Shown here: positions 1 through 9,760 of the stretch, one piece after another
Numbering within the stretch: the stretch's first letter is position 1
How the letters are laid out: each line of letters opens with the position of its first letter
Assembly: GCA_949130485.1 (NCBI GenBank)
Contig: OX422197.1
Coordinates: 311,001 to 375,000 of the forward strand
Reading direction: 5' to 3'
DNA: 64,000 nucleotides
Origin: Agelas oroides
Taxonomy: Eukaryota > Porifera > Demospongiae > Agelasida > Agelasidae
The notes under the pieces: model-generated
What the model was told of the DNA's origin: nothing
Databases searched by the model: none
What the model saw: the letters and a program-made list of their open reading frames with translations, nothing else
Made by a program: the position numbers and the translations under genes

Positions 1-200
1 GTACGAAAATCTTACTTACACTCCGTATGCGGCCCGCGGCTATCACGTTAAATTACAGCATCAAGAATATACTGAACGACGTACGACAGAAAAGAATAAT
101 AATATGTATATACATACATGAAAAATTGCAATGGAACACGCTAGTGTGGGGCGAGCGTGATAAGTTTAGGTTTTATTTTATACATGTTTGGTACTTGCAG

Positions 201-1279
201 GCCCTTTCGAAGGCAGAGCTGTCGCACATTGTCAACTGTGTGGGCCAGCTAAATGAGCAGGAACACACCCTCCTAATTCGAGGCCAAATCAAGCTAGGAG
301 AAATTGACACTTACGCCCAACTTACCCAAGAAGCATGCGGAGGGATAGCCGCACCATTTGTGACCTGCACCACCAGAAATGAGTGGCGAGAAGGTAACGT
401 AGTACACAGTACACGCTTGACATAGCACAAGTGGTAATGGTTATTTTCTTCTTTAGGTTCTGAGGGTGACCTTGCTCATGCTGAGTTTGCAGTCATGGCA
501 TACTCTAAGCCAATGCCACCTCCTGGACACCTTATGACCAAGGGAAATGCAGTTTGCTGTGCTCCGATTCTGGAGGAAACTCAGTGCAGTTCAGAGCCTC
601 TGACCTGGCTGGAGGTCCTGCTAAAGAAGCTAAAGCTGCATTCATGTTGTGTTGTGGATATCTTTGGCGACTGTGGTGAGTGCATTCACATCATCCAACA
701 TGTACAATTATATCATAATATGCTAACATCATTACATACAGGTGAACTAGCTCAGGTGGCAACCCTTCGGAAGTTGGAATGTATAATCCTCCAACCCTCA
801 TACGAGCGAGTTGTTGCAGTATGTAACATCCTGGACAACCTTCACTCAGATGATTGTAAGTTTTGTGAATACACAGCAGCAGTCTAAGTACTAGTGGAAC
901 GGAAAAAGCTGTTTGCTTTAGGGAATAGTAGGGGGGGGGGGAGTGATGGAGTATGGGGTTCCACTATACATTCTTTTGTGTTTCTGCATTTACAATGAAT
1001 GTTTTAATTTTGTACACATTCTAATAGAACCTCTGTATACACTTACTTTCCACAGTTGAAGCAGGGCTTGAGGGAGTCATTGGACGACAAGAAGATACAC
1101 GGAAGGAGGATGGTCACAATCCCGAAAATGAACCAGCGAAGAAGAAGAGACATGGTGATGGTGACGGTTCTAGTCATCAGCCAGCAACCAAGTCTTATCC
1201 AACCCGGTCCAAAGGGGGGGCAGCCTTTACTTGGAGCAAGACTCTCTCTGTAGATGCTCCCCTTGAAGCTAATAACTAA
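201..1279 (+). CDS. Unrecognised gene, 3' part, four exons
   Basis: Four in-frame exons joined by clean GT-AG sites: about 201-393, 457-675, 742-855 and 1056-1279 (stop TAA). All three introns are phase 1. The first visible exon follows a cttgcag acceptor, so the gene very probably starts left of the window. The protein is mostly globular-looking with several cysteines (VCCAPILEETQC, HSCCVVDIFGDC). It ends in a charged tail with a lysine/arginine cluster (EPAKKKRHGD) that could be a nuclear localisation signal. I do not recognise the family and assign no function. The gene converges on the AnmK-like gene, with a minisatellite between them. Confidence 0.6.
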
Positions 1280-1489
1280 CACTCAGTGACATTGTTTAAA
1301 GCTGACAGTTTTGTTGTGTTTGTTAGTAATTTATCTTGTGTTCATACCAATACAGCACTTACCTGTAACAAGATAAACTTCCTATTAACTTCCTACACAG
1401 CCAAGCAGTGTTCCACCTAAGAGAGGAGTGGGTGGGGTCTGGGCACGAGACTATGCAGTGCGGGCCATGTGGTGTGGGTGGGACAGGGT

Positions 1490-2175
1490 GTAGGAAGACT
1501 TCCTACACAACCAGGCAAAGTGTACGAAGTCTTCTACTCAGCCATGCAGTGCGGCACAAGGTGTAGGAATACTTCCTACACAACCATGCAGTGTGGGACA
1601 GGGTGTAGGAAGACTTCCTGCACAACCAGGCAAAGTGTACGAAGTCTTCTACTCAGCCATGCAGTGCGGCACAAGGTGTAGGAATACTTCCTACACAACC
1701 ATGCAGTGTGGGACAGGGTGTAGGAAGACTTCCTGCATAGCAAGTCAGTGTGGGACAGGGTGAATGAAGACTTCCTACACAACCAGGCAAAGTGTATGAA
1801 GTCTTACACAACCGAGCAGTGCGGCACAAGGTGTAGGAAGACTTCCTACACAACCAGGCAAAGTGTAGGAAGTCTTCCTACACAACCAGGCAAAGTGTAG
1901 GAAGTCTTCCTACACAACCAGGCAAAGTGTAGGAAGTCTTCCTACACTACCAGGCAAAGTGTAGGAAGACTTCCTACACAACCAGGCAAAGTGTAGGAAG
2001 TCTTCCTACACAACCAGGCAAAGTGTAGGAAGTCTTCCTACACTACCAGGCAAAGTGTAGGAAGTCTTCCTACACAACCAGGCAAAATGTAGGAAGTCTT
2101 CCTACACAACCAGGCAAAGTGTAGGAAGTCTTCCTACACATGTAAGAAGTCTTCCTACACATGTAGGAAGTATGT
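1490..2175. repeat. 32-bp palindromic minisatellite
   Basis: A tandem array of a roughly 32-bp unit. Each copy holds the near-perfect palindrome TGTAGGAAG-T-CTTCCTACA followed by a spacer like caaccaggcaaag. Copies from about 1840 to 2135 are almost identical; the left copies are more diverged, with tgcagtg-type spacers. Each unit could fold into a 9-bp stem. It fills most of the space between two convergent genes (1280-2273). The rest of that space is AT-rich and shows no coding signal. Confidence 0.9.
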
Positions 2176-2273
2176 TTCCTACATATGAGCATGTGTGTAC
2201 CTACATTCCAAAAATGACATGCAAAGTGCAAGTTATTTGCACAATTTTCCTATCAGCAACAAAACTTAGTTTC

Positions 2274-3513
2274 TTATTTAATTCGGAGAATGTTCTCTCT
2301 TCCAGTTGACTTTGGTGGGTGTGCAGTTAGATATTTGTCCTTCAGCAGATCCTCCAACAGCACAGTGGATATCTTGCCAGTAGAAGCCTATGAAGGAGAA
2401 GATTCATTAGGTGGCTAAAGAGTGTTGAAGAGGCTGTAACAGTTACTGTCCTCACAATTCTTCCATCCTGGTCAAATTCCTTTCCATACCACCGCATCAT
2501 GAGTGCATCAATTAGTACGTTTCCTACATGTAATGGAATATCCATCTCTGGCACAGTATTTGGTAGCCTCAATCCCAGGCCTTGACTTGGGTATATAGGG
2601 TCTGGGCATGAAGCTAAGTATTAATTTGGTAATTATTGTCAGGTATATACATTGCTGCTATGGGACTAGCTAGACATGTTCTTACCTGGACCACAGTCGA
2701 AACCTACGAACATTGCCTCTTCTGTAGAAACAAGATGTCACAGCATGCTAATGCTTGCAACTGCAACCAGCATAACGTATAACATACCCCCAGGTATGTA
2801 TGCAGACATGTTGCTGATGCCTCCCACGTTGAGCAGCACGCCAAGCCTCCCGCTCTCTTTGAAGTGTCTCTGTAGCACTGCCTTGTCCAGGTAGGGCACA
2901 AGGGGTGCCCCCTGACCGCCAACAGCCATGTCTGCCATCCTGAAGTCTCCCACTGTGGTCACACCACACTCATTGGCAATCACAGAGGGGTCACCAATCT
3001 GCAGTGTGGAGGAGATGTGATAGCCGTGCATGTTGACAGCGGAGGGGATATGATGGATGGTTTGCCTGGAGAGAAAGAAACACATAATTTACAAAAAAAT
3101 GTCATGTTATCGTAAATAAAGCATATACCTATATACTACCCGTGCGATCCAATCACAGTGACTCGCTCCCTCTCAGCCCCACATCTGGCCATCACAGCCC
3201 TTGCTGCATCTGCAAACAGCCTCCCCAACAGCACATTGTAGCTGCACACCTCCCCCACAGTTCCACCAGCACACACCCTCAGGAGCTCCGCCTTCAGTCC
3301 CCTAGGGTAGGGGAACACCAGGTGGCTCAACAGTCGCAGCCTGCATGAGAGGAGACAGGCTAGGTCAGAGTTGCTATGGTGCAGGGTCCTGCGAACATGC
3401 CTTGGCATAGTGTTGTTGCATGCCTCTTCACTGATCTCTACCACGCATGCGTCAATGCCGTCCATACTGGTGCCCGACATCAGACCCACCGCCAAACTCT
3501 TCTCATGAGCCAT
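2274..3513 (-). CDS. anmK: Anhydro-N-acetylmuramic acid kinase (AnmK-like), C-terminus missing
   Basis: Five exons on the minus strand, about 3513-3140, 3065-2788, 2721-2686, 2523-2447 and 2387-2274. They total 879 nt, 292 codons plus stop. The kinase phosphorylates 1,6-anhydro-MurNAc to MurNAc-6-P, a peptidoglycan-recycling step in bacteria. Family hallmarks appear in order: VGLMSGTSMDGID (nucleotide loop), IGSHGQTIHH, LLNVGGISN, GFDCGPGNVLIDAL (rebuilt across the exon 3-4 junction), DQDGRI and PPKSTGRE. Bacterial enzymes run near 370 residues; this frame stops 10 residues after PPKSTGRE, so the last 70-80 residues are absent. The start at 3513 (MAHEKS) is preferred; an in-frame ATG lies at 3558. 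The first exon begins only 36-81 bp from the VPS52 start. Confidence 0.8.
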
Positions 3514-3593
3514 CAGCTTGTGTTGACCCCGCCCACCACATTGTATCGCCACGCCCACAATAGACTCGTGTCGACCACACCCACCAGTATGAG
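3514..3593. promoter_or_regulatory. Likely bidirectional promoter, AnmK-like / VPS52
   Basis: The start codons of the minus-strand AnmK-like gene (3513, or 3558) and plus-strand VPS52 (3594) are at most 80 bp apart. The interval is GC-rich with no obvious TATA box. Any core promoter for the two genes must overlap. This is inferred from spacing alone. Confidence 0.5.
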
Positions 3594-4376
3594 ATGGCCG
3601 CTCTGTTGGCTAGAGACAATCAGGTAAGCTGGCTCTGCTAACACGATCATATGTGAGGGTTGTGTGACGTACTCAAAGTGCTGTTGGCTGGCTCTTTTTA
3701 GTCCTGTCCTCTCCCCTGCTTGCAGGAGGACCCACTTGTGGCACTAGACTTGGGGGAGTTGAACATCACCTCTCAGGATGACGATATTCTGGATGAGGCT
3801 GCAGGTGAGTGTGGTACATTGAGACCATGTTAGCTCAGAGGAGGAGGTTGTATGTCAAATTTCATCCTCCCCCCTCCCTTTCTCACGACCCTCACCATCT
3901 CATGCACACACATACAAGGCCACATCCAGGAGAACCTTGAAGATGAGTTAGTTCAGGAGGCACTGAGAAAGGTTTGCTTCATTTCGCAAGTGTCCTTTAG
4001 ATGTTTACATAATTATGTTGGACACTCTTCCTTCTCCCTTCAGGGCCTGGACCTGAGACAGTATTCTCGACAGATTGAGTCAGAGCTTCGCAAAGTGGAA
4101 GTCCGTTCTATTGAAGACTGTATCCTCCAGTTTACTGAGAGATTTACTGAGAGATTTACTGATATGTATGTGTAGACATTATTGAGAGGAGAAGGGAGGG
4201 AGGAAATACAGTGACCTAGCTGATGACAATGTGCAGACTTCTTGACTGTTTTAGACATTGCGCAGAGCAGACACATAGCTCGTCTCCACTACCAGATCCG
4301 CAACTGTGACGAGATCCTTGCCGTGAGTGCCATACTCTGTGTACCATTTGTGTACCATTTATCTCTGACACACACA

Positions 4377-4415
<39 letters not shown>

Positions 4416-7048
4416 ACACACACACACACACTAGTGTATGGAGGAGATGCTGAGCAAGTTTCAGAATGATCTCGGCAGCATCAGCTCCGAGATACAGATT
4501 CTTCAGGATCAGTCTCACTCCATGAACATCAAACTCAAGAACAGACAGGTACCTGTGAGGGAGGAGGGTGTGGTGTGCGTGTTGGGGGCCTGTTGTACAT
4601 TGTACTTGTAGCTCTTACTCTGCCCCCTCCCTCCTCTTCTCCCCCTTCTTACATCTTAGGCAGTAAGAGGGGAGCTCAGCCAGTATGTCTCAGAGATAAC
4701 AGTCACAGAGCACCTCATTCAGTACGCTCCACACACCTGCTGGTTCAACTCTACACTAAGCATTACCGTTCCTTTTTTCTCCTCTCCTCTCCTCTCCTCT
4801 CCTCTCCTCTCCTCTCCTCTCCTCTCCTCTCCTCTCCTCTCCTCTCCTCTCCTCTCCTCTCCTCTCCTCTCCTCTCCCCTCCCCTCCCCTCCCCTCCCCT
4901 CCCCTCCCCTCCCTCCCCTCCTCCCCTCCCTCCCCTCCCCTCGTCTCCCCTCCCCCCACTCGTCTCCTCTCCTCTCTCAAGGCACATCACAGACACACCT
5001 GCTAGCGAGCGAGAGTTTTTGGAGAACCTCCATGAACTGGACCACAAGATTAAGTTTCTCAACCTGCAGGATTTCAACGACTGCCGGGCAGTGTATGACG
5101 TCCATGACGTGGTTGACAAGCTGAAGCTGCGAGCAGTGGCCAAGACACGAGAGTACCTGCTGCAGAAGGTGTACCAGTTCCGCAAACCCATGGCCAACTA
5201 CCAGATGCTCCAGAGCCAGCTGCTCAACTACAGGTCACCACCCCTCACCTCCTCCCACCCCTCACCCCTAGCCTCATCTCCCTTCCCTCACTTCTTGCCC
5301 TTCACCTCCCTGAGGGTCCTCCTCAGCTCTTGATTAGTATGAGGGGGTACTGTGTGGATAGGGCTTTCTTATTACTCCCCTCCCTGTCCTCCTCCTCCTC
5401 TTTCTCCCTACCTTCCTCTCTCCCTCCTCCTCTCCTCTCTTTCCTTCCTCTCTTTCTCACCTTTTCTCTCCCTCCCTCCTTCCCTCCCTCCCTCCCTCCC
5501 TCCCTCCCTCCCCTCTCCTCTCCTCCAGGTACTTCAATGAGTTTTTAATGGCTCACAGTCGGGACACAGCGCAGCAGGTACACAAGGAGTACGTAGACAC
5601 CATGGGAAAGATGTACTACTCTTACTTCAAGGACTACCACTCCAAGCTGATGAAACTGCAAGTGAGTGGGACACTTGTAATCTAGACGAACTGTCTGGCT
5701 TCCAGCCTGCCCCCACTGCCAGGTCTCACCACTCAATGTGTTGCACAGGGCTGGCAGGGCTGGCAGCTGCCAGGTCTAGTCTCGCGGTTTGTATGCGCAG
5801 TTCACCAGACCCTTCCCTTTTTTGCGGAAGTGGCTTGTGAGACTATGCCAGGTCACCTGCCAGGTCTGACCACTCATTGTGTGGCACAGGGCTGTCAGCT
5901 GCCAGGTCCTGGTTGCTGTCAGACTACAAGTGATCCAGGGCTGGCAGTGGGAGGGATCTACAAGCGAGGCTCATCATTCACTCACCCGTGTGTCTCCACA
6001 CACTTTGTGTCCAGTTTGAAGACGCAGCTGACAAGGATGATATGATGGGAGCCGAAGACACTCCGAGACGAAATATCCTCTGCTAGCACACACAAATATT
6101 TCACACTGTATCCCCTCATAAGCCCCACCATTTTCCTGGCTGTACCCTAGCCTCGTACCCCATGCAGAAAAACGTTTTTCTGCATGGGGAGGAGCCTGGG
6201 TACGAGGCTAGCTGTACCCCCTACCTTGACTCTTCCTGCAAGCTTCTTTTCAACTAAGGTGACCTTCAAGAACCGTTCCACCATCTTTACCCTCGGCAAC
6301 CGAGACACTGTGCTCACCACAGAGCTGGAGGACCCCATCATTGTCATCCCACATGCACAGAAGGCAGAAAGGAGGGTAAGGGGGATGGAGGGAGGGGGAC
6401 CTTTTGCACATTTACTCTTGTATATATATATCCACACCCTCACACATGCAACCTTCACACATGCACCTTCACACCCTCACACGTACATCCTCGTATCCGT
6501 CAAGTATCCTTACGAAAGTCTGTTTCGCAGTCTTCTCTTTGCCCTGATGGACAACTGCTGCCGTGAGTATCTCTTTGTGGTGGACTTCTTCGGCCACACA
6601 CCCAACACCGCACAGTCGTTCTTTGACGAGATCTTGGGAAAGACTCTTGCCTACCTGCTGGTCAGTGAGCACATGATTTGATGTTTTGTGGATCACAGAA
6701 AGGAAGTCTACCTCTCCTCTCACTCCTTGCTCTCCCTTCCTCCTCTCCTTCCTCCCTCCTCTTTCTCCTTCCTCCTCTTCCTCCTCCCCCCTCCCCTTCC
6801 TACTCCACTCACAGCATCATATTGCACAGTATGTGGACGGTTGCTATGACACCATTGGCATCTTCTTGTGTATTCACATCAATCATCGCTACCAAGCCAT
6901 CATGAAGCGCAGAAACATCCCCTGTCTTGGCAAGTGAGCCCCTGCCATTACTATACTATATGTACATCCTGTTTAGCATTACTCCAAGGCTCTGCCCAGC
7001 TTTCCACCATTTGTTGCAATTAGACTCCTGATTGTTGTCAATGTGTCC

Positions 7049-7118
<70 letters not shown>

Positions 7119-8616
7119 CTTCTCTCGGGACCTCCTAGCCATCCTGTGGCCACGGTTCAACCATATCTTGGAGTTGAACATCACCAGTGTGAGGGAGACC
7201 GATCCACAGAGACTTGGAAACATTGACACAAGACCACACTATGTGAGAGGTATTGTCCACTCCACTAGCACCACTAATGGCTGTTTTTTCGCTCCGTAGA
7301 TCACCCGCCGCTACGCTGAGTTCTCAGCAGCTCTCGTCAGCATCAACCAGAGCCAACCCGAGGATCAGGTCTGAGCCCCATTCTGAACCCTGTGTCCCAA
7401 TCCCAATTTATACCTATTCCATTCCATCCCACACTCCAGTTCACATTCCATGTCTCAGTCTATATCTCATTCCATTCCAGTTTTACGCCAGATCACTTCA
7501 CACTTGGGATGAATATCTCAGAGAGTTAAACTGGCTTATGATAAAACACTGATTTCGTCTCTGTTCTCAGGTGGACAGATGTCTGTCTGCCCTGCAAACT
7601 GAGGTGGAGAACTTTGTCTTGCGGATGGCGGCTGAGTTTCCCAACAGAAAGGAGCAGTTAATCTTCCTCATCAACAACTATGACATGATGCTCGCTGTGT
7701 TGTCAGTAAGTTGCTGCACGAACCTTCATGTATCTCACTGTGCGTTACAACCTCTTCTGTGCACAGGAGCGTGTGTCAGAAGAGTCTAAGGAGTCGGAGA
7801 GCTTCAAAAGCCTCCTGCATGCAAGGACACAGGAGTTTGTTGAGGAAGTGAGCTCCCCCACCACACACTACCTTCCCTCCTCTCCCTCCTCTCACTCACA
7901 CTCCCTCTCACACTTCTTAAACACACACACACACATACACACACAGGTACTGTCCCCCTATTTTGGTGGGATGATTGGGTTTGTGAAGGACGTGGAGCCA
8001 CTGCTAGAGAGAGGACAGAGGGACAAGATCCGTGTGGATGAACGTGAGCCACTTGCTAGAATTGCCTGCTAGATAGTGTTGCTATAGTTACACCACTGCG
8101 GGAGGAGCTGTATCTTGTCCCACCTTGTCCCTTGCTTGTAGGTCGCATCCAGCAGCTGGTAAGAGGGTTTGGTGCTGAGTGGAAGAGATCCATTGAAGTG
8201 CTCAACCAAGGAGTGATGCAGTCCTTCACTAACTTCAAGAATGGCACCGCAATTCTACAGGTGAGGGAGAGTGGGGACCCTCTCACTTTTATATGAATGG
8301 GGAATGGATGGCTATCTCCTTCTCTCTTTCCCCCCTCTCTCCTCCCCTCTCTCCCCCTCTCTCCTCCTCTCTCCTCCCCTCTCTCCCCACCTCTCTCCTC
8401 CCCTCTCTCCCCCCCCCCTCTCCCCCCCCCCTCTCTCCCCCTCTCACCTTGCCGTCCACACATACTCAGGGTGCTCTGGCTCAGCTCATCCAGTACTACC
8501 ATCGTTTTCAGAAGGTGCTCTCGCAGTCTCCGTTCAAGACACTGCCGATCCGTGGAGAGCTGATCAACATCCATCACATAATGGTGGAGGTCAAGAAACA
8601 CCGAACCTCCTTCTAG
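3594..8616 (+). CDS. VPS52: VPS52, GARP/EARP tethering complex subunit
   Basis: Twenty exons sum to 2,106 nt (701 residues; human is 723): 3594-3623, 3726-3804, 3919-3971, 4044-4119, 4255-4322, 4435-4548, 4660-4721, 4982-5233, 5529-5661, 6015-6072, about 6242-6375, 6505-6660, 6815-6933, 7119-7242, 7300-7368, 7571-7705, 7767-7847, 7947-8043, 8142-8260 and 8470-8616. VPS52 is the core subunit shared by GARP (endosome-to-TGN retrograde tethering) and EARP (endosomal recycling). Characteristic stretches include NLEDELVQEAL, SSEIQILQDQS, LQKVYQFRKPM, DNCCREYLF, EVENFVLRMAAEFPNRKEQL and INIHHIMVEVKKH near the end. The N-terminal third is coiled-coil, as expected. Two introns (4 and 10) look U12-type, and introns 9 and 10 each carry a foldback insertion. 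Many introns hold CA or CT simple repeats. Confidence 0.95.
4120..4254 (+). other. Candidate U12-type GT-AG intron (VPS52 intron 4)
   Basis: The donor reads GTATCCTC, close to the U12 consensus (A/G)TATCCTT. A branch-site-like cTTCTTGAC lies 9-10 nt before the terminal AG, the short spacing typical of minor introns. About 7 of 9 branch positions agree. Confidence 0.5.
4776..4975. repeat. (CTCCT)n microsatellite in VPS52 intron
   Basis: About 200 bp of almost pure CTCCT grading into CCCCT. It fills the end of VPS52 intron 7 up to the acceptor at 4981. It creates long spurious reading frames on both strands. Confidence 0.95.
5777..5845. mobile_element. Foldback (MITE-like) element with 9-bp target duplication
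   Basis: A 69-bp segment that begins TAGTCTCGC and ends GTGAGACTA, giving inverted ends. It is flanked on both sides by the identical 9-mer tgccaggtc (5768-5776 and 5846-5854). It lies in VPS52 intron 9. The flanks are also part of a local repeat of gctgccaggtc, so the duplication is slightly less certain than at 6148. Confidence 0.65.
6073..6241 (+). other. Candidate U12-type intron with AT-AA ends (VPS52 intron 10)
   Basis: No GT donor exists where the frame requires the exon to end. The sequence there is ATATCCTCT, matching the U12 AT-AC-class donor. The branch-like TACCTTGAC (8 of 9 to TTCCTTRAC) sits about 12 nt from the 3' end. Keeping the VPS52 frame (RR then SFFSTK) needs the intron to end in ...gcaa, giving AT-AA termini. 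With this choice the 20 exons sum to a whole number of codons. Confidence 0.6.
6148..6210. mobile_element. 63-bp foldback element with perfect 9-bp target duplication
   Basis: Starts TAGCCTCGTACCC and ends GGGTACGAGGCTA. The centre is itself a perfect palindrome, CATGCAGAAAAACG facing CGTTTTTCTGCATG. It is flanked by the identical 9-mer gctgtaccc at 6139-6147 and 6211-6219. It is inserted inside the candidate U12 intron of VPS52. Confidence 0.8.
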
Positions 8617-9760
8617 CCCCGCCTCCTCAGAGGTCAAGTTATTAAAAGTTATTATTGTGGGAAGTCAACCACTATATCATTTCAAATTTGTCATTAAAAT
8701 GAAATTATAAAGTGCATAGCAAACTATAAAACCCACACATATGGAGTATGTTCATGAATTGGAGTAAACAGGCTTGAATCGTAATGTCTTTATAGTGTGG
8801 AACGCATTCATGACAAGGAATGACTTAATATTAATAATAACACGCCAGCTGAAATGTTGCATCATTCATTATTCAAGACATACTGAGAAGATTCAAATTG
8901 ACCATAGTTCCAAGAATAGTTACAATTTCACGATACTCAACATATGGTATTATCCTGACGTAACTGTCACAAATGCGTCTGATTTTTGAAACTAGCAAGA
9001 CCATTTACACAATAAATCTTAGCTGCTTGATATAGTGAATTGTATTTACTTTAACACTAATTTGGAGAGATTCACGAAATTTTCGAACCATGAAACTTTG
9101 GAGCTATGCATGACTATTTTTTGTGAGCTCACAAGCTAGTTCCCATGCAACCCACCTCTGCCCCAGGGCATTATTATTACTGTTTAGCTGGTTGCTAAGG
9201 TTTCATTAAACTAGTCTTGTACCCAGACCCTCAAACCAGGTCTAGGTTTGAGACTACCATTAAATATAAATGTTAGATAACATGCCTGTGGAAGATATTA
9301 ATATCTCAATATTTCAGAGAATTCACCAGTTCTTCTTCTAGTGAGTCACTGAAGCAGCAACTGAACAGCCTGATGTCATACCACCTTTCTGAAAACACAT
9401 GGAAACGTACGGTATATATACATAGGCGTAGGAACCGGGGAGGGGGGGGGGGGGGGGGGGGGGCACTGGGGGCATGTGCCCCCCCCCAAGTTTACATAAT
9501 TGTTATATAAATTGCTCACTACTCTATGTATAGTTTGAAACTGTGCTCCCCCAATCAAAAAGTCTTTCCTACGCCACTGATATAGCTACACAACAGACAT
9601 CTTGCTGTCGTACAAGCTTGATGCTCTTCTGACATATTTTCGAGAATGTCAACTTGTTTGTTGCCAGGGTAATTGTATTATGAATAAGAATGTGATCCAA
9701 AAATAAATACATAAATACTGCAAGGAGACACATAGCCTCTCAAGTTCTTCCAACCAGCTG
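8617..9760. other. Intergenic spacer between convergent genes
   Basis: About 1.1 kb, AT-rich and without a convincing gene. It contains a small foldback element (9212-9256) and a run of about 27 G (near 9438-9464) inside a larger imperfect inverted segment whose ends read cgtaggaa and ttcctacg. The single frame at 8774-8989 is AT-rich without homology, and I do not call it a gene. Confidence 0.7.
9212..9256. mobile_element. 45-bp foldback element
   Basis: Begins TAGTCTTGTACCCAG and ends GTTTGAGACTA. The flanks are tcattaaac (left) and ccattaaat (right), sharing CATTAAA, which is consistent with an aged 9-bp target duplication. It has the same termini as the elements in VPS52 introns. Confidence 0.55.

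Noticed and set aside
1490-2175. Possible CRISPR array (regular 32-bp repeats)
   Set aside because: Units are head-to-tail without unique spacers, there are no cas genes, and the surrounding genes are eukaryotic and spliced. It is a minisatellite.
2274-3513. AnmK-like gene as bacterial contamination
   Set aside because: The motif GFDCGPGN only forms after removal of an intron with gtaag/tag ends. The gene shares a short promoter zone with VPS52 on a continuous sequence.
4756-5197. Open frames across the (CTCCT)n block at 4776-4975, both strands
   Set aside because: Low-complexity repeat inside VPS52 intron 7. Only the flanking plus-strand exons are conserved.
8774-8989. 71-codon frame in the spacer after VPS52
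   Set aside because: AT-rich, no recognisable domain, no splice partners or homology. It is within the length expected by chance.
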